Below are positions 1-9,474 of a DNA stretch of 64,000 bases, one piece after another. Every line of letters begins with the position of its first letter. Within the stretch, counting starts at the first letter, position 1. Origin of the DNA: Schlesneria sp. (GTDB lineage Bacteria; Planctomycetota; Planctomycetia; Planctomycetales; Planctomycetaceae). The stretch is taken from positions 62,001-126,000 of the forward strand of contig JAQGHU010000062.1 in NCBI GenBank assembly GCA_028291515.1, in the 5' to 3' direction. A model generated the notes under the pieces. It saw only the letters and a list, made by a program, of their open reading frames with translations, searched no databases and was not told the DNA's origin. The position numbers and the translations under genes were made by a program.

Positions 1-1651
1 TCACCAGCGACTCATTCCAGTTGCTGTGCTTTTCGACCCAGTCGGTTACTGTCTTGACGGCATTATCGCCGGCCAGGGTCGCTCCGATCGAATTATCAAT
101 GTTGTTGTCGTGGTTTCCCCAGTCGACATCGCCCGCTTCGACCATCAGCCAGAACCCCTTCGGATTCTTGGACAGCACCTCAATCGCCGCCGAGGCCATG
201 TCGGTCAGCAGCGGATTCTCTTCCAGATCCGCTGGTTCGTAGACTTCGATCTTTTTCGGACCGCCGCGACCAATCGGGGGATCGTACTGCCCATCGGCGG
301 TGGCGAACGGCAGATGGCCACTGTATTTGCCGTTGCCGTAGAAACCGAGCAATCGCTTGCCAGATGCGGCCGCATCGCGAGCAGCGTCGGCCAGACGCTG
401 ACGACCGTTCACTCCCGGGGTCCGAACAGCCGTCACATACTTGCCGCCATTCTTCACGTCGACTGTCGCCAGATCGGCATCGGTCAGATACATGTTTCCC
501 GGAACGAAGTTGCCGCCGGCCGGGTGTTTCGCGGGTTCAGCCTCGGTCGCTTCAACAAGGTCCGTCTTCTTCACATGGCCATAGCCGCCACCAATCAGAA
601 CATCCAATCCGGTCAACGGTTGATCGGGATGAATAATTGACTTCAAGCCGATCATGTCCCGTGTCAGATCCTGATAGTCATCACGCTCGACATTGTGAGC
701 ATACGCCGCGGCGGGTGTCGCATGGCTGATCGGGACGCTCGTGACGGCCCCCACGGAATAGCCTTGTTCTTGAGCCCAATGAGCAACCGTTCGCACTGGC
801 TTGCCGGTCCAATCGATATTCACCCCGTCATTAAATGTCTTGATGCCGCAGGTCATGCTTGTCGCAGAACTGGATGAATCCGTGTACGCATGTTGAAAGC
901 CTTTCTCGGTCGACTTGCCGATCAGATACAGGCGATCGGTCCCAGGAGTCCATGGGTTGGGACCCCCATGTTCGACGTTGTACCCACCGAACATCGTTCC
1001 GCCGGGATTCAACACTGTTTGAGTATCGGGATCCGTCTTCGTCCCGGCGTTGTGTGGGCTGGTACACATGAATCCAAACTGTGTCGTGCCACCGGCCTTG
1101 TAGTCCTGGAAGTGCAATCCTGTTCCCCGACCACTGTCGTAGGCAATGGACTGAGTCTTGTAGATCGAAGCGGCGCGCGTCGTTGGCCAGTCCATGCCGT
1201 CGAAGACGACCAGGAACACATACTTTTTGCCGCTCGCAAACCCAGCCATCTGCAGATCATAGATGTTGGTCTGATCCAGGTACTCAGCCTGCGGATTGAC
1301 CGTGTTCGGCGGGATCCGCCCGTACAGGCGTCGCAAGGCGGCTTCACTGCGATAGGGACTGTTGGGACCAGTGAAGTTCCTGAGATCCACCGGGGGCAAC
1401 TTCGCGTCCGTGGCACTGCTGCTCAGTGTTCCAAACGTGTAAACGGGGATCAGACGGTTCGAGTGAGTTCCCCACTGCTTGTAGTTTGCAGGGTCGTAAC
1501 CCCAATGGCCGAACTCAGATTTATTGTTCTCAATCGCGTTCGTCTGCAAATCGTGGAGATGGTCAGCGCTGACGATCGATTCGCAGCAGAACAGACAGAA
1601 CAGCGCGAGCACAGCAGCCCGTCCGGATGATCTCAGATCGTTCATCAGCAT
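1..1651 (-). CDS. alkaline phosphatase, partial (runs off the left edge of the window)
   Basis: Reverse-strand reading gives MLMNDLRSSGRAAVLALFCLFCCESIVSADHLHDLQTNAIENNKSEFGHWGYDPANYKQWGTHSNRLIPVYTFG... then DSSSSATSMTCGIKTFNDGVNID and FWLMVEAGDVDWGNHDNNIDNS, alkaline phosphatase active-site-like motifs. Absent from the ORF track because its stop lies outside the window. Confidence 0.85.
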   Translation of the reverse strand, partial: MLMNDLRSSGRAAVLALFCLFCCESIVSADHLHDLQTNAIENNKSEFGHWGYDPANYKQWGTHSNRLIPVYTFGTLSSSATDAKLPPVDLRNFTGPNSPYRSEAALRRLYGRIPPNTVNPQAEYLDQTNIYDLQMAGFASGKKYVFLVVFDGMDWPTTRAASIYKTQSIAYDSGRGTGLHFQDYKAGGTTQFGFMCTSPHNAGTKTDPDTQTVLNPGGTMFGGYNVEHGGPNPWTPGTDRLYLIGKSTEKGFQHAYTDSSSSATSMTCGIKTFNDGVNIDWTGKPVRTVAHWAQEQGYSVGAVTSVPISHATPAAAYAHNVERDDYQDLTRDMIGLKSIIHPDQPLTGLDVLIGGGYGHVKKTDLVEATEAEPAKHPAGGNFVPGNMYLTDADLATVDVKNGGKYVTAVRTPGVNGRQRLADAARDAAASGKRLLGFYGNGKYSGHLPFATADGQYDPPIGRGGPKKIEVYEPADLEENPLLTDMASAAIEVLSKNPKGFWLMVEAGDVDWGNHDNNIDNSIGATLAGDNAVKTVTDWVEKHSNWNESLV

Positions 1652-1802
1652 CTTTCAAGAGTATCAATCAGCTAACGCACGCAATACCTCGCTGGTGCGG
1701 TCGCTTACTGCTACCCGAATCAGACGCGACCATGCAACTGGACCAGATGAACTTTTCGCGAATCTGGCCAGTGAATGGCTTTTCTGGACAACTCTGACAG
1801 GC

Positions 1803-2654
1803 CTAGCCACCAAGTTGCCGGCGTAAATCTTCGAACTTGTCCAGCAGATCGCGGAATTCCGAACGGACTGAATTCAGTTCGTCCTTCAGATCGCGGAGCT
1901 GGCTCTCCAGTGCTGTCACGCGTTCTGATGAGCCGGAATCCGGTGCCGAACGGGGTTGCTGGTACACGGGACTGGCAACCGCTGCACGAGCGACAGGGGC
2001 AGGTTCGTCAGGTTCATCCGCCAGCATCGTCATCTGGTCGTGGTTCTCGCCGGTCGCATACAGATTGTGATCGACATCGATCCCGCGTCGATCCAGACTG
2101 CCGTTCGACTGGATGATGTCGAGTTCAAGCAATCCCTGCAGTGCTGTCCGCAAGGCTTCCTGAGAATCAATCGCCACCATGCGACTGGCTCGAGTGCGAA
2201 GTTCGCCCAACTGTTGGCGACCTCGCAGCAACAACTCTGTGATGATCGCAAGCTGCGGCTCGGTCAGCTTGGTCTTATGCCGCATGTAATGTCGGTAGCG
2301 TTCCGTGCGGCCCGATTCTGTGTGCAGGCAGCCGATAAAGCCAATTTTCTGCAATTGCTGCAATGTGTCGAGCACATCGTCTTCGGTGTAGTTGGAGACC
2401 GGATCGCGGTTGTTCTTCTGATTGCATCCGGTCGTGATCGCCTTCAACGTCATCGGATACTGGTCCGGGACCGTGAATGCCTTCTCCAATAGTACGCCCA
2501 GCACACGGCGTTGCTTTCGGGAAAACTCGGTTAGCGGAATTTGTTCAGAAGTGGCTTCAGACACAGGACTCTCCGGAATCAAGCGCAACGATGCAGTCGC
2601 CGGGAGAATAGAGAATCGCCACCCCTCTTGCCAAGGCGACGTTAGATCAGGCAC
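1803..2654 (-). CDS. YceH/DUF480 family protein (start may be internal)
   Basis: EFSRKQRRVLGVLLEKAFTVPDQYPMTLKAITTGCNQKNNRDPVSNYTEDDV is the DUF480 signature; C-terminal coiled coil. Confidence 0.9.
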   Translation of the reverse strand: MPDLTSPWQEGWRFSILPATASLRLIPESPVSEATSEQIPLTEFSRKQRRVLGVLLEKAFTVPDQYPMTLKAITTGCNQKNNRDPVSNYTEDDVLDTLQQLQKIGFIGCLHTESGRTERYRHYMRHKTKLTEPQLAIITELLLRGRQQLGELRTRASRMVAIDSQEALRTALQGLLELDIIQSNGSLDRRGIDVDHNLYATGENHDQMTMLADEPDEPAPVARAAVASPVYQQPRSAPDSGSSERVTALESQLRDLKDELNSVRSEFRDLLDKFEDLRRQLGG

Positions 2655-3945
2655 GTTCGAACCGGAACGGATCGGGTGTCATCTCGTAGCCGGGGTGCAT
2701 GCCGATGTTGATCAGCAGACCCAGGGCTATGGCTGTCATCAGCAGACTTGATCCCCCGTAGCTCATCAAGGGCAGGGTAATTCCCACTACGGGAAGCAGT
2801 CCCACCGTCATGCCCGTGTTGATCACAGTCTGCGTCGCGAGCAATGCCACAATGCCCACAGCAACCAGTCGGCCAAAAGGTTCGCGAGTCGCCCCGGCAA
2901 TCCTCAATCCTTGCGCGAACAAGATCAGATAGATCGCCAGCGTGGTGATGCCACCGATCAGACCCCAGCGTTCGGCGATCATGCAGAACACAAAGTCGGT
3001 CTGAGCCGCAAACAAACGATAAGCATCATCGTCGAGTAACCGGCCTGAGGATTCACTCCCCCAGACTCCGCCCAGCGAGATCACCAGCTTCGATTGATGC
3101 TGATGCCACCGGTCTCCGTTCGGATTCGGCCCGCCATCCACCTGAGTGAACAACGCGACAATCCGTGACTTCTGCTCGGCATTCATCTTCGTCCAGAACA
3201 GCGGACAAAGTGCCATCCCCAACAGCAACACGCAAATCAGATGTCGCGGCCTGGCTCCGGCGGCGAACAACATCGCAAACAAAACAGGAACGAACAGCAT
3301 TGCCGATCCCAGATCGGGTTCGATCAGGATCAATACCAGGGGGATTCCCGTGATCAGAAATGGAGCGAACAGACCCAGCAAGCGTCGGTGGTTTTCGCGG
3401 TACATCAGGTACTGAGCGAGTGCCATGATGAATGTCAGCTTCACGATCTCAGAAGGCTGAAGGTCGAAAAAGCCCAAAGGGATCCAACAACGTGCTCCCC
3501 CGCGGCGACTCATGAACAGCACGATGATCAATAGCGGCAATGACAAGCCGAACAGCACGTAGCTGACTGGCTTCCAGTATCGATAGGGGACGCACATCGC
3601 TGCGATCAGGGCCGGTAAAGCCAACAAAACCCAGGTCACCTGCTTGGAAAACAGATCCGGTCCGTCATTGAAATAGTCCGCTCGCTGAATCCCCGACAAG
3701 CCAAGTGCCACCAGAGCTGCCATGCACAGCACCAGCATCCAGGGAACACGACGAAGAGGGATTCCAGCAATCACGTAACGACCCGAACGCTTTCCTGAGC
3801 GGGGCGGCGTCAGCCCCCTGGCTCTTCCACAACAAGTTTGTTTGCACGCCCCAAACGGAGGTATAGACAAACTGGTCAAACGCGCGAATCCCGGTTGCGG
3901 ATCGCATAGCCAATCCATCGTTTTCTGGCTGGCCTGACGGGTCAA
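2647..3945 (-). CDS. rodA: FtsW/RodA/SpoVE family SEDS protein (RodA-like; N-terminal start uncertain)
   Basis: Polytopic; SRRGGARCWIPLGFFDLQPSEIVKLTFI, EPDLGSAMLFVPVLFAMLFAAG and GLLPVVGITLPLMSYGGSSLL motifs. Confidence 0.9.
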   Translation of the reverse strand: MTRQASQKTMDWLCDPQPGFARLTSLSIPPFGACKQTCCGRARGLTPPRSGKRSGRYVIAGIPLRRVPWMLVLCMAALVALGLSGIQRADYFNDGPDLFSKQVTWVLLALPALIAAMCVPYRYWKPVSYVLFGLSLPLLIIVLFMSRRGGARCWIPLGFFDLQPSEIVKLTFIMALAQYLMYRENHRRLLGLFAPFLITGIPLVLILIEPDLGSAMLFVPVLFAMLFAAGARPRHLICVLLLGMALCPLFWTKMNAEQKSRIVALFTQVDGGPNPNGDRWHQHQSKLVISLGGVWGSESSGRLLDDDAYRLFAAQTDFVFCMIAERWGLIGGITTLAIYLILFAQGLRIAGATREPFGRLVAVGIVALLATQTVINTGMTVGLLPVVGITLPLMSYGGSSLLMTAIALGLLINIGMHPGYEMTPDPFRFERA

Positions 3946-4129
3946 CGCGATCCATTAACTCTGCGTGACCGCATTCCATTCGCTGACGATCTCAGATAGA
4001 AAACTCCAACCATTCTGTGACGCCCTCGGTCAATCGTTTTTCAGGTTCCAAGGCGTCTTTTCTTCATCGGGGTCTTCTCTTGGTCTTCCTTCTTCATACA
4101 AAGAATTTTTAGCAGCAGTGTTATTAGAG

Positions 4130-4352
4130 AGGCCCGAAAATTGTGGATTGTCGAATGTGGATAAGTCGCAAGTGGCAGCAACGATTCAGGTTTGCGATCA
4201 CTCTCCACAAACCGCTGTTGTTGATCAGTTGATGACTGCGTCGTGGTAACGTGTGGGGTGTTGACGATGAAGTCGGGCGGTTGTGATCAGTGCTGATTCC
4301 AGGGTGGGTCTGGTTGTCGACAATGCCACTTTTCGCACACAGGTTATGCACA
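4130..4352. promoter_or_regulatory. cluster of DnaA-box-like 9-mers (candidate oriC/DnaA-binding region)
   Basis: Exact TGTGGATAA at 4156-4164, TGTGGATTG at 4142-4150, CTCTCCACA at 4201-4209, TTATGCACA at 4344-4352, directly 3' of a DnaA-like gene. Confidence 0.5.
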
Positions 4353-5408
4353 GTCTTCCCGTCGAGACTCAGCGATTCTTTTGCGAAGTCGTTGGACTTG
4401 TTGACGCAGCGTCGGTGCTTGTGGCAGCAGTTCTTTCAGGCGACTTAGGCAATGCGAGACGGTCGTATGAGTTCGCTTGCCGAAGTAGTCCCCGATCGAT
4501 TCCAGCGGTCGTCCGGTCAGCTCACGAGCCAAAAACATCGCACACTGTCGCGGCACGATCAGGCCTGTTTGACGCGATCGCGAACGCAGGTCGGCCGGCT
4601 GGATCCCAAACTCGCTGGCCACTGCCGCGGCGATCGTATCTAGTGACAAGACCTCGGCCCGCTGATGTTCCGAGAACCATCGCTCGAGAAACGGGATGTC
4701 GACCAGTGACGGTCGTCGCTGACAGTTTTCCACCAGTCGCGAGATGATGATCGACAGTTCTCGCGGGGACACAGGCCAGCGATCCGCGAGCCAGTCCATC
4801 GTCGGCCCGACCGGTTTGGCGAGCGGAAGTTGCTTCACTTCGGCCAGTCGCGATAAGAACTCGACGCGACTCTGACGACCCATCATTGGCAGCGTCGTGC
4901 AAAGGCCGCCGTGGCATCTGCTGATCCAGCGTGGCGATAATCCGCGAACTTCACCCGGCAACTTGCGACTGGTGATCAACACGTGCGTGCCGTTGTGGAT
5001 CAACACATTGATCAGTTCCAGGAGCAGATCGTGGGATGCGGTGCTGGCTTCCAGCGAGTGAAGATCTTCGCAGACCAGAACCTGCAATCGAACGAACGCT
5101 TCGAGTACTTCGGCCAGCCCCTGCTGCTGATCGGCGGCCGTCAGCAACTCTTCCAACTCGGCGGCGGTGGCAACAATGGAAACGAGCTTCGGGTGCTGTC
5201 GGCGGATTTCCCGGATCGTATGCCGAGCCAGAAATGACTTGCCGATCCCTTCGGGTCCCGAAAGGTAGGTCAGGCTACCCAGGCTGGAGACGCGTCGAGT
5301 TCCCAGACGCGAGAGCGCGGCGCAAGCAAACGCCTGTTCGGAGAGCGGAACGAAGACTTCCGCTGTCGCGATCAGGGACTGAGTGCGAGCCACCAACGCC
5401 TCGAACAT
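4344..5408 (-). CDS. DnaA-like replication initiator / AAA+ ATPase with C-terminal DnaA HTH
   Basis: Walker A GPEGIGKSFL; C-terminal GRPLESIGDYFGKRTHTTVSHCLSRL matches the DnaA domain IV signature. Likely start is MFEALVARTQSL (ORF open to 5525). Confidence 0.85.
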   Translation of the reverse strand: MFEALVARTQSLIATAEVFVPLSEQAFACAALSRLGTRRVSSLGSLTYLSGPEGIGKSFLARHTIREIRRQHPKLVSIVATAAELEELLTAADQQQGLAEVLEAFVRLQVLVCEDLHSLEASTASHDLLLELINVLIHNGTHVLITSRKLPGEVRGLSPRWISRCHGGLCTTLPMMGRQSRVEFLSRLAEVKQLPLAKPVGPTMDWLADRWPVSPRELSIIISRLVENCQRRPSLVDIPFLERWFSEHQRAEVLSLDTIAAAVASEFGIQPADLRSRSRQTGLIVPRQCAMFLARELTGRPLESIGDYFGKRTHTTVSHCLSRLKELLPQAPTLRQQVQRLRKRIAESRREDCA

Positions 5409-5549
5409 CGAGAACCGACCTTCATGAGTCGAGTTCGCAAGTGTCCGTTTGCGGAGGTTTCCTCCTTGAGAGCGATGCCCGCGGCAGCGGGATCGGACCG
5501 GCGTTCGATCCTCTGGGACGATCACCGGACAGGCCGGATGATATCCCGA

Positions 5550-6677
5550 TCACCTTCGTTTGCGAAGCGCCGCCACCACACGCGAAATTCTTTCGGCGGC
5601 GATTTCGATTTCTGCCTGGGAATTCAGGAAACTCAGCGAAAATCGGACGGCGGACCGATACAAATCGGCCGAAAGCCTCATCGCGACCAGAATGGCTGCA
5701 GGTTCCGACGAGCCGCTCGCGCAAGTCGTTCCCAGCGAACAGGCAACGCCTTCCAAGTCGAGCGCCACCAGCAGCGCCTCGCCGTCGACTCCGGGAAACG
5801 AGATGTTGAGCGTATTCGCCAGCCGGGTCGCTTCCACGGCATTCACCACGGCCGGCGCACAGCGTTCGAGGAGCAGTCCTTGCAAAAGATCCCGTCGCTG
5901 TTGAACTTGCGACGATCGCTCGACCTGTGCGGCTTGCCAGGCCTGCAAGGCGACAGCCATTCCCGCGATCAGCGCCACCGGTTCCGTTCCGGCTCGGCGT
6001 TCGGCTTCCTGATGGCCTCCTTTGAGAAGTGGCGACAATGTCGCGTTTTCAGTGACCAGTAATCCGCCAACTCCGCGTGGTCCGTGAAACTTGTGAGCCC
6101 CAAAACTGAGCGAGGTCGCACCCAGGCCGCGAAAATCGACGGGAATCTTGCCCACGGCCTGGACCCCATCCAGATGCAGGGGGATCCCGCGGACTCGACA
6201 TTGCTCGGCCAGCGGGGCGACGTCCTGGATCACTCCCGTTTCGTTGTGAGCCAGAATCACGGCGACCAGCCGCGTGTTGGCCGGCAACTCTTCCGGAATC
6301 AGCCGCCCCGCCGAGTCGACTCGCAACTGGTGCAGCGCGTAACCTTCGCGAACCAACCCGCGACAGGTTTCCAAAACCGACGGATGTTCGCCCGGCGAAA
6401 TGACAATTGTTCCCGGCGTCCCCTGAGCAAACCCCCGAATGGCCAGATTATTGGCCTCGGTCCCGCCACTCGTAAAAATCAGCTCGGTCGGCGAAGCCCC
6501 CAACCAGGCGGCGATGTTCTCTCGACACTCCTCCAGCACCTGCCGAGCCTTCCGCCCGGCCCGATGCCGACTGCCAGGATTGCCATAACAATCTCGCATC
6601 ACCCGCGCCACCTCGTCGATCACCTCGGGCAGAGGTGGCGTGGTGGCATTGCTGTCGAGGTAAATTGTCGAAGTCAT
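5550..6677 (-). CDS. cysteine desulfurase (NifS/IscS-like)
   Basis: MTSTIYLDSNATTPPLPEV, FTSGGTEANNLAIRG, SFGAHKFHGPRGVGGL, SLGTTCASGSSEPA. Confidence 0.93.
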   Translation of the reverse strand: MTSTIYLDSNATTPPLPEVIDEVARVMRDCYGNPGSRHRAGRKARQVLEECRENIAAWLGASPTELIFTSGGTEANNLAIRGFAQGTPGTIVISPGEHPSVLETCRGLVREGYALHQLRVDSAGRLIPEELPANTRLVAVILAHNETGVIQDVAPLAEQCRVRGIPLHLDGVQAVGKIPVDFRGLGATSLSFGAHKFHGPRGVGGLLVTENATLSPLLKGGHQEAERRAGTEPVALIAGMAVALQAWQAAQVERSSQVQQRRDLLQGLLLERCAPAVVNAVEATRLANTLNISFPGVDGEALLVALDLEGVACSLGTTCASGSSEPAAILVAMRLSADLYRSAVRFSLSFLNSQAEIEIAAERISRVVAALRKRR

Positions 6678-6724
6678 GACGAAATACTATCGTTGCCGTG
6701 CCGCCAGAGGAATTATTGCCTGTT

Positions 6725-6788
6725 CTTGTAGCCAAGGTCGCCAAGACCTTGGGCGAGTGTCAGTTGAAGTTATTCGCACATCGACTTT
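6725..6788 (+). repeat. dispersed repeat copy 1 (AGCCAAGGTCGCCAAGACCTTGGGCGA...TTATTCGCACATCGAC)
   Basis: About 64 bp nearly identical to 7243-7306; inverted copy near 38961-39042. Confidence 0.8.
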
Positions 6789-7057
6789 CCCCAAAAGGCG
6801 ATTTTCACGCGAAGCCGCGGAGTCGCGAAGGAGAGAGGGCAAGGGCGAAATCAAAGTGCGACATTGGAAGTCGTGTTTGCGTGGAGGGGTTTTCAACGCA
6901 GAGTCGCAAAGGCGCGAAGACGCAATGGAGGAGCGAACAGTCTGCTGGTGGAAGGCTGCATAACACAACCTCCTTTCGGCGAATAGGATCTCGGAGCAAT
7001 TCCATAACACCCCCCACCGAGTTCATCTCGGTGGAAGGAGGCCTCTGCACTATTCAG

Positions 7058-7135
7058 GCGGGCGGGTGGTGACGTAGTGCACAAGCCCGTCTCCATCGAG
7101 ACAAGCTCGAAGGGGGTCGGAAGTCGGCTGGTGAC
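7058..7135 (+). repeat. dispersed repeat (GTAGTGCACAAGCCCGTCTCCATCGAGACAAGCTCGAAGGGGG)
   Basis: Similar to 33361-33415. Confidence 0.6.
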
Positions 7136-7242
7136 GTGAGGTGTCTGGCGATTGGAGCCAAAGCGGTGTCGAGCCACCGCACTCCAAGGTTCGCTGACGA
7201 TTGGTATTTAATTGTGAAAGAGCAATCCCGCCTGGCGGGCTT

Positions 7243-7327
7243 CTTGTAGCCAAGGTCGCCAAGACCTTGGGTGAACGTCATTTGAGATTATTCGCACATC
7301 GACCTTGCCCAATCTCTTGGCGAGATT
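7243..7327 (+). repeat. dispersed repeat copy 2 with distal AATCTCTTGGCGAGATT palindrome
   Basis: Same core as 6725-6788; distal hairpin also present in the 38961-39042 copy. Confidence 0.8.
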
Positions 7328-7344
7328 AGCGACAGTACACCAAG

Positions 7345-7476
7345 CTATCCTGTTGTCTCGAACCTTACGAAATGGCAGAGTTTGTCAGTCCATGGCAGGT
7401 TTTTGGGGGTGTCTTCGATTTTGGCATCTAGATATCGAGCCGGACATTGAGAATGACGGAGCTGAATCTGACGCAT
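7345..7476 (-). CDS. short orphan ORF downstream of leader element A
   Basis: MRQIQLRHSQCPARYLDAKIEDTPKNLPWTDKLCHFVRFETTG; GGAGG Shine-Dalgarno 7-8 nt upstream of ATG. Confidence 0.3.
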   Translation of the reverse strand: MRQIQLRHSQCPARYLDAKIEDTPKNLPWTDKLCHFVRFETTG

Positions 7477-7492
7477 TGATCTGCCTCCAACG

Positions 7493-7562
7493 AAAAACGG
7501 CCACACGCGTTGACCCCTGATTTCAGCGGTCAACAGGTGTGGCCGTTTGTTACGGTCCACAG
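7493..7562 (-). promoter_or_regulatory. leader element A: GTGGACCGTAACAAACGGCCACACC...GTGTGGCCGTTTTT hairpin
   Basis: Conserved box plus inverted repeat 7497-7546 and T-tract on the minus strand; same architecture at 46387-46446 and 53797-53862. Confidence 0.7.
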
Positions 7563-7844
7563 AGTCATTCGTACCATCTGCTAGATATTGGTTATCCATA
7601 CCTCGCGTGAGTCGAGCTAGATGGAGTTGTCGATATTTTGCAAATCGTCAGCGAAAAGTCTCGACCTGGACGGAATCACCCTGATCGGGTGAGGAGGTGA
7701 AGTCACTGGCGCGGACTGACAGATTTTGACACCTCAGGACAATTTTTGACATTGGGTGACAAAATAGGCCCGTTTTTGGCAGTTTCCCTCAAAAAGTGGG
7801 TGTTTTGTGACAGATCAATAAATCACGTCCTCTTCCCCGGTCGA

Positions 7845-8222
7845 GAGTGACCACGAAGGACACGAAGAGCACGAAGGTGGAATTTGAGAGCTTCCCGGTC
7901 GAGTGATCGGTTGTGCCATTGAGGTCCACCGAATCCCGGGTCCGGGGTTGCTGGAATCTGCCTATGAGCCAAGTCGTCATGAAATTGCATTCCATCAGTT
8001 GGAACCCCTTCTGATTCCTTCGTGCTCTTCGTGTCCTTCGTGGTGAAAGAATGCCGATCAACTTGGTCCGCAGTCGCTGTCGGTTTAGAGTGTTGGTGTG
8101 TTGAGAGCGGCAGAGAGTTACCACGAAGGACACGAAGAGCACGAAGATGGAATTTGACGAGCATTCCAGTCGAGTGATCGGTTGTGCCATTGAGGTCCAC
8201 CGAATCCCAGGGCCTGGGCACC
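7845..8222 (+). repeat. composite repeat: two direct ~100 bp copies plus one inverted half (CCACGAAGGACACGAAGAGCACGAAG family)
   Basis: 7849-7945 and 8118-8220 share CCACGAAGGACACGAAGAGCACGAAG.TGGAATTTGA...GAGTGATCGGTTGTGCCATTGAGGTCCACCGAATCCC; inverted half at 8019-8044. Confidence 0.85.
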
Positions 8223-8252
8223 CTGCCGTTGTCTCCAATTCGACATTTGATT

Positions 8253-9289
8253 TCATCGCCATTTGGGGCGAGACCACATTCCCGGGCCGAGTTTCAATGG
8301 CTTGACCTCGTATGATTTCATGTCGATCAGGCACGGCTGTGGCGCGGCAGTCTTGGAGAACTTGACCATGATCAGCCGTCCGTCGGGCGATGCGGACGCA
8401 AAGCCGAAGCCTTTGAAGCCGTTGCCGAACACCTGGATGTCTTTTCCGTCCAAGTCACAGGTCTTGAACGGACGCGCCTCGTCCTCGTCGTCTTCAAACA
8501 GGATCCGCTCCTCTTGAGGCAACATTCGGGAAATCGACCGCGACAGAGTTTGGTGATTTTGCCGTCCAACGTGATCTTGCAGAGGAATGGAATTTCGGAG
8601 TCGTTCGGCACCGGTTCGCGGACCATGCAGATCAATGAATCTCCCTGTGGATGCCAGTTCAACATCGCCTGATTCATTGACGGACCGACGGGTCTGGATT
8701 GTCCCGACTTCAAGTCGATGACGTGGATCTGCGACTTCATCCCTTCGCCGACCCCAAGCTGAGCGGCAGCCAGAAGATCCCCGGAAGGGGAGACCACAGG
8801 ATACAACCAGTTGCCGTGGTTTAAGACCTCATCGCCGATGCGCCGGCATTCGCCCGAGATCAGTTGGATCGAAAACAGTGCGAGGTTGGCGGAGGCCAGG
8901 TCGAGGCCGGCGACGTAGATCCGGGAGTGGTCTGGCGAGAAGCACCCGGAAAGTGCTGCGCCGAATGGAAACGGCGCCCGCCGGATTTCTTTTGTTCGCA
9001 GATTCACCAGCATCAGGTCCGAGTCACCGGTGGGTTGGTCGGGTCGCCACATCCGATTGTGATTAAACTGAACCAGATCTTTCAAATCGTCGGGCGAAAA
9101 CGGGCTGGTGTGATCTTCCCACTTTCCGGCCGGTTCAAGACGCTGTGGTTTGACCTCGCCCAGCCAGACCAGGGGACTGAACACGATCTTTCGCGGCGGG
9201 ATCCCCGTTTCCAGTACCTGACCGGTCGTTCGATCCACAGTCATGCGGCGGCCATTGGTCACCCCGTCGTTAAGCTTGTCCAGCAGCAT
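8253..9289 (-). pseudogene. WD40/beta-propeller-type protein interrupted by a frameshift
   Basis: ORF 8372-9289 (propeller-like repeats) loses sense after CRGRFPECC; the other frame resumes MLPQEERILFEDDEDEARPFKTCDLDGKDIQVFGNGFKGFGFASASPDGRLIMVKF. Confidence 0.7.
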
Positions 9290-9474
9290 TCACGAGCAGT
9301 TGCAACTGTTCTCCACACCGCGAAGCCACTGGCGGCCCAAAGCCGCCGCCAGCACAGGCATCTGCTTAGGGGGCAGGTCCGGTTCGGATGCATGCTGAGG
9401 GGTTGACAGCGATCTCTAACTTGATGGATTAAGCCATCCCGACAACATCTGATTGGATCATCCGATACGTTCCT

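Noticed and set aside
26-1630. Plus-strand ORFs 26..640 and 890..1630
   Set aside because: Antisense shadows of the minus-strand alkaline phosphatase, whose motifs are clear.
4283-4747. Plus ORF across the DnaA-box region
   Set aside because: Antisense to the DnaA C-terminus; no recognisable domain.
6676-7281. Many short ORFs on both strands
   Set aside because: Lie in dispersed-repeat sequence; Arg/Ser/Pro-rich shadows without coding character.
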